Source of the DNA: Chryseobacterium oranimense
GTDB lineage: Bacteria; Bacteroidota; Bacteroidia; Flavobacteriales; Weeksellaceae
Direction: 5' to 3'
Assembly: GCF_900129755.1 (NCBI RefSeq)
Contig: NZ_FQWT01000003.1
Location: 124,001-188,000, forward strand
DNA length: 64,000 nucleotides
Shown piece after piece: positions 50,672 to 58,975 of this stretch (the first letter of the stretch is position 1; each line of letters opens with the position of its first letter). The notes under the pieces were generated by a model. That model ran no database searches and was not told where the DNA came from. It worked only from the letters and a program-made list of their open reading frames with translations. Both the position numbers and the translations under genes were made by a program.

Positions 50672-51607
50672 TTATTTTGTAATAGTTTCAAGATGTTGAT
50701 GGGCAAATTCCGCCATTTCATGCACAGCCTGATCTACCTCATTCAAAACTTCTCCCATATGCATAAAGCCATGAACCATATCTTTATAAAAAATCGTATG
50801 TACAGAAATCCCTGCTTCTTTCATATGTAATGCCAGTTCTTCTCCTTCATCCCTTAAAGGATCATGTTCTGCAATAAGAACCAGTGTAGGCGGTGTATTT
50901 CTGAAATCTTTTATCAGTATCGGAGCGGCTAAAGGATCGGGATTGTCTCTGCTTTCAGGATAATACCATTCCCAGGCCTGAATTCCGCCTTCTTTATTAA
51001 GAACAGGGCCTGTTTCATACGTTTCCCATGATTTTGTATTGAGCTGATGATCTGCGGCAGGATAAATCAGTACCTGAAATTTCAGCAGTTCTCCTATTTG
51101 GGTAGAAACACCTGTTGCAAGCGCACCTCCGGCACTGTCCCCGATAATACCGATCTGATGGGCATCAATTCCTAAAGATTCTGCGTTGTCGGCGATCCAT
51201 TTTACAGAATCTATGCAGTCATTTAAACCTGCAGGAAAAGGATGCTCGGGAGCCAGGCGATAATCTACAAAGATTACCACTGAACCTGTTTTATTGGCCA
51301 GCTTCCGCACTACGGCATCGTGGGTTTCAAAACCGCCGGCAATAAACCAGCCTCCATGGATATAGATAATTGCGGATGAATTTTGAATATTCTTTCCGTT
51401 TGGGCGGTAAATCCGGACCGGAATCTGATGACTTTCCAGGGGAATATTCAGCTCTTCTATCATTCTAACAGGTTCTTTTTTTCTGCTAAGCTGAAGTGAC
51501 ATGGTTTCAAGGTATTTCCGGGTATCCTCTAACGGATTCTGGGCATTGAAGGAATGTATCTTTTCTAATTGATTTAAAATCTGATTAATGGGTTCTGTTA
51601 ACTGCAT
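50672..51607 (-). CDS. alpha/beta hydrolase, HSL-type esterase
   Basis: 311 residues. Oxyanion motif YIHGGWFIAGGFETHD (HGGW), nucleophile elbow IGDSAGGALATG (Ser ~157), acid/base region EHDPLRDEGEEL (Asp ~253) and VHGFMHMGEVL (His ~283). It belongs to the hormone-sensitive-lipase esterases acting on short acyl esters. First gene of an operon with an MFS pump, divergent from HxlR. A role in detoxifying an ester before export is inference. Confidence 0.9.
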   Translation of the reverse strand: MQLTEPINQILNQLEKIHSFNAQNPLEDTRKYLETMSLQLSRKKEPVRMIEELNIPLESHQIPVRIYRPNGKNIQNSSAIIYIHGGWFIAGGFETHDAVVRKLANKTGSVVIFVDYRLAPEHPFPAGLNDCIDSVKWIADNAESLGIDAHQIGIIGDSAGGALATGVSTQIGELLKFQVLIYPAADHQLNTKSWETYETGPVLNKEGGIQAWEWYYPESRDNPDPLAAPILIKDFRNTPPTLVLIAEHDPLRDEGEELALHMKEAGISVHTIFYKDMVHGFMHMGEVLNEVDQAVHEMAEFAHQHLETITK

Positions 51608-51748
51608 TACTTTTATTTTTTACGTGAATGTTATTGAGGGAACGTTGAGCGCTCTTGTTCCGGAACTGCTGTTTTATTTTCAGCTTCTGAGTGCAAAATT
51701 AATTTTCAAACCTTACATTTGCACTGTATACAGCTAATTGTACGGTAC

Positions 51749-51762
51749 TAACAAATTTGTAA
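51749..51762. promoter_or_regulatory. palindromic operator before the HxlR gene
   Basis: TAACAAATTTGTAA contains the perfect 10-bp palindrome ACAAATTTGT (51751-51760), 5 bp before the HxlR ATG and in the divergent region with the esterase operon. Perfect -7 boxes lie at 51714-51721 (TACATTTG, rightward) and 51694-51701 (TAATTTTG, leftward). Confidence 0.5.
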
Positions 51763-51765
51763 GCT

Positions 51766-52149
51766 ATGGGAAAAATAAAGGAAAATTCAACGAATAACAT
51801 CAATAAAAAGTACATACAGGAATGTGATTTGTCTTATGCTGTCTGCAAAATCGGAGGCAGGTGGAAACTTCTGATTTTAAACAGGTTAAAAGAAAGAAAG
51901 CTGCGCTTCAGTGAAGTCCGCGACCGCATTTCCGGAATTACCGAAAGAATGCTCACCCTTCAGCTCAGGGAACTGGAAAAAGAAGGATTGGTAAAAAGAA
52001 CAGTACATGCTGAAGTTCCGCCAAGAGTAGATTATGAGCTCACGGATATTGCCAGGGAACTGATCCCGATCTGGGAAGATCTGGAAAAATGGGGAACCAA
52101 GCACAGAAGCTTAGTTCAGAAAAATATAAAAGCACAGGCTGAAAATTAA
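51766..52149 (+). CDS. HxlR-family transcriptional regulator, probably thiol-sensing
   Basis: 127 residues. QECDLSYAVCKIGGRWKLLILNRLKERKLRFSEVRDRISGITERMLTLQLRELEKEGLVKRTVHAEVPPRVDYELTD is a full HxlR domain. Cys in CDLSYAVCKIGGRWK is in the position used by YodB/HypR to sense disulphide or electrophile stress. Divergent from an esterase-MFS operon, which it probably controls, and perhaps also the FrnE-like gene. The last 4 bp overlap the end of the MFS gene on the other strand. Confidence 0.92.
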   Translation: MGKIKENSTNNINKKYIQECDLSYAVCKIGGRWKLLILNRLKERKLRFSEVRDRISGITERMLTLQLRELEKEGLVKRTVHAEVPPRVDYELTDIARELIPIWEDLEKWGTKHRSLVQKNIKAQAEN

Positions 52150-53336
52150 GACTGGGAGGCGTTTACTTTATTGCTGAATACAACATGAGCTACAATGGCA
52201 AGCAGTCCGAAAGAGGCTCCTACAAAGCAAACTCCTCCCCACTGTGCATACTGCCAGGCAAGAGATGCCAGCCATGTTCCCAGTGATCCGCCAATGAAAT
52301 AAGAAACCATGTAAACGGTATTCAAACGGTTCACTGCATTGGATTTAATTAAGAAATAATTGGTTTGGTTCATGATGTGGCTGGACTGCACTCCAAGGTC
52401 AACCAAAATAACTCCAATGATCAGTCCCCAGTAAGTTTCACCTGCAAAATAGGTAAAAGCCCAGCTTCCGACAACAATGCATAATGAGTACAATATTATC
52501 CTGTTGATATCCAGATACTTCTGAAGTTTTCCCACTTTAGCAGCAGCCAACGCTCCCACAGCTCCAGCCAGTCCGAAGCTTCCCACCACTGAAGAACCTG
52601 CATTAAAAGGTGGTTTCTCCATATGAAAGACCAGGGTTGTAAACAAAGCGCACATCGACCCAAAGGCCATCGCCCCACGGAAAGAAGCCAGCTGTAATAT
52701 AGGCTGCGTTTTTGCCAGGTGGGCAACAGACTGCATTAATTCCTTATAAGTTCCCTTAAAATTAGGCTGCATTTCCGGAAGCATTTTGTACACAGCTATC
52801 CAAACAATAACCATCAGGCCTGCTGCAATACCAAACATAGATCTCCAGCCCCACACATCACCCACTATTCCACCTATAAATCTGGATAAAAGAATCCCTA
52901 ATAATAATCCCGACATCACAGTTCCAATATTGGAAGATTTTTCCTTATCAGAGGACAGTTCAGCAGCAATAGGTATAAATAATTGAGGAATTACTGAAGT
53001 TACCCCGATCAGTAAACTCGCAGCATACAGCATCCATAATTGATTGGCAAAAGTCATCCATAATAATGAACCGAAAACCAAAAACAGATCGACCAGAATT
53101 AATTTCTTGCGGTAAAACTTATCTCCCAAAGGAACAATTAATAATAATCCTAAGGCATAGCCTATTTGTGTAAGCACAGAAATTTTACCAGCAGCGCTTT
53201 CGGAAATGTGAAGATCGTCAGAAATAAGGGCCAGTAAGGGTTGGTTATAATAATTATTGGCTACCACCAGGCCAGAAATAACGGCCATAAGCCAGATTAC
53301 TGTTCTCGAAATACCGTTCATATTGCTCGTCTGCAT
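52146..53336 (-). CDS. MFS transporter
   Basis: 396 residues, twelve helices. VVANNYYNQPLLALISDDLHISESAAGKISVLTQIGYALGLLLIVPLGDKFYRKKLILVDL is the mark of the YnfM/YgaY-like MFS branch (NNYYNQPLL; PLGDKFYRKKLI). It converges with the HxlR gene with a 4-bp overlap. Substrate unknown; drug/metabolite efflux is likely. Confidence 0.88.
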   Translation of the reverse strand: MQTSNMNGISRTVIWLMAVISGLVVANNYYNQPLLALISDDLHISESAAGKISVLTQIGYALGLLLIVPLGDKFYRKKLILVDLFLVFGSLLWMTFANQLWMLYAASLLIGVTSVIPQLFIPIAAELSSDKEKSSNIGTVMSGLLLGILLSRFIGGIVGDVWGWRSMFGIAAGLMVIVWIAVYKMLPEMQPNFKGTYKELMQSVAHLAKTQPILQLASFRGAMAFGSMCALFTTLVFHMEKPPFNAGSSVVGSFGLAGAVGALAAAKVGKLQKYLDINRIILYSLCIVVGSWAFTYFAGETYWGLIIGVILVDLGVQSSHIMNQTNYFLIKSNAVNRLNTVYMVSYFIGGSLGTWLASLAWQYAQWGGVCFVGASFGLLAIVAHVVFSNKVNASQS

Positions 53337-53474
53337 AGTCAGATTAAAAGTTTAACTTCAAATGTAAAAATAGAATTAATGAATAAGATGTATCCTGAAT
53401 TGGAAATTATGAATGATCTTATAAATAGGTTCTATCGCAATTCATTTTAAGAAATGCAAAGATAGGGAATTTAA

Positions 53475-53505
53475 AAAGAGGCCGCCTATTGCAGACGGCC
53501 TCTTT
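53475..53505. terminator. orphan terminator hairpin
   Basis: AAAGAGGCCG (53475-53484) and CGGCCTCTTT (53496-53505) form a perfect 10-bp GC-rich stem with A/T-rich ends on both strands. It stands between two divergent genes, where none is expected. Confidence 0.75.
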
Positions 53506-53589
53506 CAATCAACTATGGCATTTAATCTAAAAAAATAATAAATTAAGGTCAGGGATAGGGAATTTTTTTCGTCAGTAATGAGCTTACAG

Positions 53590-53619
53590 AAAGTAAGCCT
53601 TGTGTTATATGCTTACTTT
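53590..53619. promoter_or_regulatory. inverted repeat upstream of the Nudix-type regulator
   Basis: AAAGTAAGC (53590-53598) and GCTTACTTT (53611-53619) are perfect 9-bp arms; a further GCTTAC lies at 53582-53587. The spacing suggests an operator, perhaps for the Nudix-type regulator encoded 150 bp downstream. Confidence 0.45.
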
Positions 53620-53771
53620 AACGGAAAATAGTTGTTAATATTTTGCAATTATATTATTTTATTCGGATTATTTAAACAGTTTTATTCTAAACACCTTTAT
53701 ATAAAAGGATTTATAACAGGAATTCATTTTTTTTTAGCAAATTTGTAGAAAGACACATTCATACTTGTTCC

Positions 53772-54521
53772 ATGGACTCTAAACAACAGCTTTTACAGCA
53801 GTCAATTGAGGCAAAAAAGACTTTTCTGCCCCATATTTCAGCTGACCCCGTTATTTTTGGATTTGAACATAATGAGCTTAAGGTTCTGCTTCTGAAAACC
53901 AATTACAGGAAGATATGGCTTCTTCCCGGCGGCTATGTAGGTAAAGACGAGGATCTGGATGATGCTGTCAAGAGAATCCTTAAGGAAAGATCAGGAATTA
54001 CTGATATTTATCTTGAAGAATTTGGAGTATTCGGGAAGAAAAACAGAAGTGAATTTTACTTTGAGGATTTCGATGAAACACTTTTCCAGAAACAACGTTT
54101 TATTACTGTGGGATATTATGCATTATACAGCCCCTCCATGTTCCGCCTGATTCCGGATGAGTTCAGTGAGACCTGCGAGTGGGTTTTCGTAAGCAAACTG
54201 CCGGAGATAGAATTCGGGATGGATCATTATGAGATCATTCAAAAGGCTCTGCTTACCCTCAGAAAAGAAATTTCCACAAAGCCTATCGGAAAAAATCTGT
54301 TGCCGGAAAAGTTCACTCTTCCGGAACTTCAGAAGCTGTATGAAGCCGTTCTGGGCAAAGCGCTGAACCGTGGAAATTTTTACAGAAAAATAAAGAACCT
54401 GGGAATCCTTAAAAAGCTTGATGAGCAAAGACGTGGCGGCGCTCATAAAGCCCCTGACCTTTATTCTTTTGATGAAGAGAATTATGCCAAAGCTATGGAA
54501 AACGGACTGAACAGCTGGTAA
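53772..54521 (+). CDS. Nudix-domain transcriptional regulator (NrtR/AraR-like)
   Basis: 249 residues. Nudix fold (~20-150): ADPVIFGFEHNELKVLLLKTNYRKIWLLPGGYVGKDEDLDDAVKRILKERSGI. The Nudix box keeps G-x5-E and the first R but has R-I-L-K-E-R in place of REUxEE, so hydrolysis is probably lost. The C-terminal winged helix (~165-240: FTLPELQKLYEAVLGKALNRGNFYRKIKNLGILKKLDEQRRGGAHKAPDLYSFD) matches NrtR-type regulators. Such proteins sense ADP-ribose or sugars; here the ligand is unknown. The downstream MBL gene may be a target. Confidence 0.87.
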   Translation: MDSKQQLLQQSIEAKKTFLPHISADPVIFGFEHNELKVLLLKTNYRKIWLLPGGYVGKDEDLDDAVKRILKERSGITDIYLEEFGVFGKKNRSEFYFEDFDETLFQKQRFITVGYYALYSPSMFRLIPDEFSETCEWVFVSKLPEIEFGMDHYEIIQKALLTLRKEISTKPIGKNLLPEKFTLPELQKLYEAVLGKALNRGNFYRKIKNLGILKKLDEQRRGGAHKAPDLYSFDEENYAKAMENGLNSW

Positions 54522-54595
54522 ATTATTGTTTTTTCCAATGCATTCTATTGAAAAAAAGGTTTTCGCGTTTTGGAAATATTAGGGAAATTTGCAGA

Positions 54596-55327
54596 ATGAA
54601 AATTATTCCGCTTAAAGAAGGCAATTTTTCTGCCAGCAAAACGAAAGATTTTACCCTGCTCACGGACGAAAATTTTGATACGGTTAAAGGAATCAAAATG
54701 TCTGTACAGCCATTCCTGATCGTTACGGAACAAGACTATATTCTTATGGATGCCGGTATCGGATGGAAAAATACTGAAGGAAAAACCGTGATTTCTGAAC
54801 TACTGGAAAAAGAAAATATCAACCCTGAGCAGATTACCAGACTTCTTCTCTCCCATCTTCACAAAGACCATATTGACGGCAGTATTCAGGAAACTGAAAA
54901 CGGTTTTGTACCGGTATTTCCCAATGCAAAAATTTATATTCAAAAACGGGAACTGGATTTTGCAATGGAAAACAGAGGAAATCCTTCTTTTGATTTTAAC
55001 ACCTTGGAGAAACTGATCACTCTGCCGAATATTGTATGGATGGATGATGATCGGGGAAATATCAGTGAGGAGATCTCTTTTGAAGTTGTTGGCGGCCATA
55101 CTCCTTTCATGCAGGTATTCTGGATCAGAGAAAACGGGGAAACTGTTTTTTACGGAGCAGATGATCTTCCGCAGGAATCTTACCTCAGATACCACCTGGC
55201 ATATAAAAGTGATTTTGACGGAAGAAGAGCAATGGAATTAAGACTGAAATGGCAAAAAGAAGCCGCTGAGGAAAAATGGAAAATACTGCTTTATCATGAT
55301 CTGGATAAAGCAGTGATCCAAATATAA
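54596..55327 (+). CDS. MBL-fold hydrolase
   Basis: 243 residues from ATG 54596 (MKIIPLKEGNFS). The frame extends 16 codons upstream, but those residues do not fit the beta-strand start of the fold. Metal motif LLLSHLHKDHIDGS (HxHxDH), later ligands EVVGGHTPFMQVF, FYGADDLP and LLYHD. It is of the AHL-lactonase/glyoxalase II-like branch; substrate unknown. It lies 74 bp after the Nudix regulator, same strand, and may be its target. Confidence 0.85.
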   Translation: MKIIPLKEGNFSASKTKDFTLLTDENFDTVKGIKMSVQPFLIVTEQDYILMDAGIGWKNTEGKTVISELLEKENINPEQITRLLLSHLHKDHIDGSIQETENGFVPVFPNAKIYIQKRELDFAMENRGNPSFDFNTLEKLITLPNIVWMDDDRGNISEEISFEVVGGHTPFMQVFWIRENGETVFYGADDLPQESYLRYHLAYKSDFDGRRAMELRLKWQKEAAEEKWKILLYHDLDKAVIQI

Positions 55328-55341
55328 TCTGATACAAAAAT

Positions 55342-55683
55342 TTAAAGGTCATTAAACCATTTGTAAATATCCAGGTCGGAAGGGATATTAAGTTTCTTCC
55401 GTATCCTGTTTTTCCTATTCTGAATGGCTTTTGGGGTCACGAAAGTATAGGTTGCGATTTCCTTGGTGGTAAAGTTGAGTTTAAGGTAAATGCAAAAAAT
55501 CAGTTCAGAATTTTTGAGACCGGGATATACCTTAGCAATTTTATCAAAAAAATCAGGGTAAACTAATCTGAATTTATTCAGCAGGCGTGGCGAATTTTCT
55601 TTAGCCAATGCTATAATCTCATCCTGCATTACATTTTTTTGGTTTAAATCTTCTAAATTAGATTGTGGTTTTTCGTTTTTCAT
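55342..55683 (-). CDS. LuxR-type helix-turn-helix protein
   Basis: 113 residues. A charged N-terminus and short helical region precede the LuxR/GerE-like HTH: YPGLKNSELIFCIYLKLNFTTKEIATYTFVTPKAIQNRKNRIRKKLNIPSDLDIYKWF. It looks like the free DNA-binding half of the tetratricopeptide-LuxR regulators frequent in flavobacteria, without a sensor domain. Convergent with the MBL gene. Targets unknown. Confidence 0.8.
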   Translation of the reverse strand: MKNEKPQSNLEDLNQKNVMQDEIIALAKENSPRLLNKFRLVYPDFFDKIAKVYPGLKNSELIFCIYLKLNFTTKEIATYTFVTPKAIQNRKNRIRKKLNIPSDLDIYKWFNDL

Positions 55684-56165
55684 AATATTTTCTCATCTCT
55701 ACTTATTTCTGGCGCTTGATAATAAAGTTTAGCCCCAGTACAAATTCTACTTCAATAGCTAAATGAATAGCTGTTCTATATGAAGGATTCAGGTCGCATG
55801 CATCAATTTATATTTTATCGGCGAATATATTTTAGGATTTTTAAAACTTAAAAATTTTCACCAGCTGGTATTCTTTCAATTTTTTTGAATCAAACAAAGA
55901 AAGAAAAAATGATTAAAATTTTACAGAATTAAAATACCACATATGTACCACGCCATCCTGTAAACAGTGTATCCGTATAATTTTATGATGATGCCCTGAA
56001 ATTAATTATTTGTTATTTATTCTTAAGCAAATGTAGCAGATGTAGATTTCGCTTTTTATGATCTCGATCAATGTTTTTGAAGATTTTAGGTAGTATATTA
56101 TTCCATACACAAAATTTTAGTGAATTTTTATTTCTTAGGTCTTAAGCATGGTCTATAATTCACTA
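55684..56165. other. 482-bp intergenic region, nothing recognised
   Basis: AT-rich sequence between two leftward genes. Short frames are present but none has coding character or a family match, and no convincing hairpin or promoter pair was found apart from what the LuxR-type gene must need. Confidence 0.5.
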
Positions 56166-56792
56166 TTATTGATCAAGCTGCCTCTGAAATTCTTCCAGAT
56201 ATCTCGCAATATGAATTCCATCCGCCAGCCCGTGATGAGCTTCGACAGAAACAGGAAGAAACTTTTTACCGTCACGGATGCTGAATTTCCCGAATGTAAT
56301 TTTCGGAACAGATTCGGAGTTATTATAGTTCGTAGGGTGAAGCAGTGCACTGAAAGAATTCCATGGAATGGTTGAATGCCGGATCAGATCTTTACCAAGC
56401 TCGCCATTATTCATCCTGATTCCTGATGTGCGCTGTACATCCTCTATTTCCTCCTGCATAATACTATTGAATGTATTAAAATCGCTTGAAAAAGGAATAA
56501 AAGCAAAACCAAAAGTCCCGTCTGCCCTTCCTATTGTAGTGCCAGCATGAATGGTATCATATAAAACCACCTGATTGTCCACAATACGCAGTTTCAGCTC
56601 GTCTACGGCATTTACAGCAACCATTGACCGGTGAAGATAGGTCGCGAAAAAAGAATGTCCGTTTTCCTTTGCATAGGCATAAGCTTTTGTACAGTCTACT
56701 TCAGTGGTAAAGCCAAAGTACGGGCTGTCCATTTTTGAGAAAAATTCAAAATGCTCTTTCCTGTTCCATTTTTCGACGTCTATGATCTTCAT
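56166..56792 (-). CDS. chloramphenicol-acetyltransferase-like (CatA-type) acetyltransferase
   Basis: 208 residues. CAT fold with WNRKEHFEFFSKMDSPYFGFTTEVDCTKAY at the N-terminus and the catalytic HHxxxDG motif in VSVEAHHGLADGIHIARYLEEFQ. FGFAFIPFSSDFNTFNSIMQEEIEDVQR and STIPWNSFSALLHP also match. Type A CATs acetylate chloramphenicol, but many chromosomal homologues have other acceptors. Resistance cannot be claimed from sequence alone. Confidence 0.87.
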   Translation of the reverse strand: MKIIDVEKWNRKEHFEFFSKMDSPYFGFTTEVDCTKAYAYAKENGHSFFATYLHRSMVAVNAVDELKLRIVDNQVVLYDTIHAGTTIGRADGTFGFAFIPFSSDFNTFNSIMQEEIEDVQRTSGIRMNNGELGKDLIRHSTIPWNSFSALLHPTNYNNSESVPKITFGKFSIRDGKKFLPVSVEAHHGLADGIHIARYLEEFQRQLDQ

Positions 56793-56995
56793 TGATTTTT
56801 ATTTGCTGCAAATTTCCGGAAGTTTTCCGGGTTTTAAAAGTTAATCAACAAAAAATATGGTAAAAATACAGTCTGGTTTTGGTCGGTTTTTTGATGCAAA
56901 TAGAGCGGACTTACATTATGAAATTACTTTTTTGGTGTAACTAATTTATATTCCGGTTTAAAAGCCATTGTTTAATCAAAATAAAAAAATAAAGC

Positions 56996-57853
56996 ATGCA
57001 GAAAGAGAAAATAGGATTTATCGGGTTGGGAAATATGGGGCATCCTATGGCAAAAAATCTTGAAAAAGCAGGATTCCCGCTTTCAGTGTACAACAGATCA
57101 TCTGAAAAAACTAAAGATTTTAAGGAAAAATCAACCGTTTATACCCAGATTTCTGATCTGGTAAAGAACAGCAGCATTATATTCACGATGCTTACCGATG
57201 ACCATGCCGCCAAAGCAGTTTACGAAGATATCCTTAAATCGGATATTGCGGGAAAACTTTTTATAGATATGAGCACCATCTCTCCACAGGCCACGGCAGA
57301 GCTAAGTGGAGCCGTTAAGATAAAGGAAGCAGCTTTCATCGATGCACCGGTAGCCGGAAGTACCGTTCCTGCTGCAGAAGGAACGCTGATCATTATGGCA
57401 GGTGGTGAAGAAAAAGACCTTTCACGGGCCATGCCATATCTTGAAAAGCTTGGAAAAGCAGTGAAACATTTAGGGGAAAACGGAAAAGGAATTGCAGGGA
57501 AGCTTTCCATCAATTATTTCCTGTCTGCGATCTACCAGGGATTGGCGGAAACCATTCTGTTTGCAGATCAATTGGGAATCGACCGTACAGCCATGCTGGA
57601 AATCATTAATGAAAGTGCCAGCGGAAGTGGCGCTACCAAAGTAAAAACACCCATGCTGATCAAAAACCAATATGAGCCTGCTTTTGCTCTGGATCTCATG
57701 CTGAAGGACATTCTGCTTGCTCAGGATGCAGGTGCGGATTTTCCTTTATCCAAAGTATTGAGTGAAACCTATCAATCTGCACACGATGAAGGTTTTGGTA
57801 AGGATGATGTGATCGGGATTATTAATTATTTGAAAAATCAGCCTGAAAAATGA
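56996..57853 (+). CDS. NAD(P)-dependent beta-hydroxyacid dehydrogenase (3-HIBADH family)
   Basis: 285 residues. Rossmann motif IGFIGLGNMGHPMAKNLEKAGF (GxGxxG), family motif FIDAPVAGSTVPAAEGTLIIMAGG and the catalytic lysine in GIAGKLSINYFLSAIYQGL (~168). It oxidises 3-hydroxyisobutyrate-like acids or reduces short aldehydes (GLYR-type). Stand-alone gene, convergent with the EamA exporter. Exact substrate open. Confidence 0.9.
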   Translation: MQKEKIGFIGLGNMGHPMAKNLEKAGFPLSVYNRSSEKTKDFKEKSTVYTQISDLVKNSSIIFTMLTDDHAAKAVYEDILKSDIAGKLFIDMSTISPQATAELSGAVKIKEAAFIDAPVAGSTVPAAEGTLIIMAGGEEKDLSRAMPYLEKLGKAVKHLGENGKGIAGKLSINYFLSAIYQGLAETILFADQLGIDRTAMLEIINESASGSGATKVKTPMLIKNQYEPAFALDLMLKDILLAQDAGADFPLSKVLSETYQSAHDEGFGKDDVIGIINYLKNQPEK

Positions 57854-57882
57854 TACCATGATACACCTTTTTATGCAGAAGC

Positions 57883-58752
57883 TTATTCTTTACTTTGAAC
57901 AATTTCATTCTGAGCCGTTGCTTTACTGAAAACAGTTGTTCCTATACTGGCCACAATGACGCAACCAATTGAAATCCATTGTAAAAAACTCAGTTCTTCC
58001 GCCAGAAACACCCAACCCGAAAGAGCTGCAAATGCAGGTTCCAGGCTCATCAGAATACTGAAGGTCTTTGCGGGAAGTCTTTTCAATGCCATTATTTCCA
58101 GTGAAAACGGCAACGCACTAGACAAAATAGCCACTCCTAAACCTTTTACAAAAATAGAAGGCGTAAGATTGAATACAGCTCCGTCCCATATGGTAAAAGG
58201 GATGATAACAAGACTTGCGAATACCATTCCGGTGGTAACCGCATCTTTTCCATCCATAATTTTAGCCACTTTTCCACCCATGACGATGTATACCGCCCAA
58301 AACATTCCTGCAAGAAAAGCCAATCCAAGTCCAACCAGATCAACATGATCGCTCTGCCACGGAACAATGAGTAATATCCCAATACAGGCCAGCAATGCCC
58401 ATACTACGTCCAGCAATTTCCGGGATAAAGCAATGGCCAAAAATAAAGGCCCCGCAAATTCTACCGTAACCGCCAGCCCCAACGGGATCCTTTGAATAGC
58501 CATGTAGAAAACGAGATTCATCGCTGCCAGACCAATCCCATACATTGCACAGTACTTCCATTTTTGTGCGGTGAATTGCAAAAATTTCGGACGGTTAATC
58601 AAAATGAGCAACACAGCAGAAAGCCCGATCCTCAAACTAACGGTCCCAATAGGGCCTATCAGAGGAAAGAGCTGTTTGGCAATGGAAGCACCTCCCTGTA
58701 CACATATAATCGCTAAAAGTGTTGCTGAAATTGCCAGGTTTGAATTTTTCAT
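57883..58752 (-). CDS. EamA-family transporter (RhtA-like exporter)
   Basis: 289 residues, ten helices in two EamA repeats: QGGASIAKQLFPLIGPIGTVSLRIGLSAVLLI and FLAGMFWAVYIVMGGKVAKIMDGKDAVTTGM...ALKRLPAKTFSILMSLEPAFAALSGWVFLAEELS. The order and the GPIGTVSLR start fit the RhtA (threonine/homoserine exporter) subgroup. Substrate is inferred from subgroup only. Confidence 0.87.
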   Translation of the reverse strand: MKNSNLAISATLLAIICVQGGASIAKQLFPLIGPIGTVSLRIGLSAVLLILINRPKFLQFTAQKWKYCAMYGIGLAAMNLVFYMAIQRIPLGLAVTVEFAGPLFLAIALSRKLLDVVWALLACIGILLIVPWQSDHVDLVGLGLAFLAGMFWAVYIVMGGKVAKIMDGKDAVTTGMVFASLVIIPFTIWDGAVFNLTPSIFVKGLGVAILSSALPFSLEIMALKRLPAKTFSILMSLEPAFAALSGWVFLAEELSFLQWISIGCVIVASIGTTVFSKATAQNEIVQSKE

Positions 58753-58932
58753 TTCTAAATTTAGTATTCGTCAACAACCTATAAAATGAATTTCAGGATT
58801 AAACGAATTTTATTCTATAAGTTATAAACCAGAATTATCATCTAAGATAGTTACCCCAAATATATTAAAACTTTGCTTTTCCGGACACTTGCAATGATCG
58901 GTTATCATTTTAAGCATGTTATCAAATAAAAA

Positions 58933-58957
58933 GAGCAGCGGTAAGCTGCTCCTTTTT
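58933..58957. terminator. terminator after the AraC gene
   Basis: GAGCAGC (58933-58939) and GCTGCTC (58945-58951) form a perfect 7-bp stem with a 5-base loop; T runs follow on both strands. It serves the leftward SDR-HbpS-AraC operon ending at 58976. Confidence 0.8.
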
Positions 58958-58975
58958 TATAGATCTGTGTTTTTA

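Larger units (their letters stand above)
53337..53771. other. 435-bp divergent intergenic region with orphan terminator and inverted repeat
   Basis: No gene with clear coding character was seen. It holds the promoters of the leftward MFS gene (TACATTTG-like box near 53355-53362 on the minus strand) and the rightward Nudix gene. In between, a strong terminator (53475-53505) has no obvious gene. The only rightward frame before it is a 23-codon one (53379-53450, starting MNKMYPELEIM), too short to call. A 9-bp inverted repeat lies at 53590-53619. Confidence 0.5.

Noticed and set aside
53241..53450. 69-codon frame across the start of the MFS gene
   Set aside because: Most of it is antisense to the MFS coding region; only the last 23 codons are intergenic and lack support.
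56166..56792. Acquired chloramphenicol resistance gene
   Set aside because: The CAT-like gene sits among chromosomal genes without repeats or transposase; homologues with other acceptors are common.
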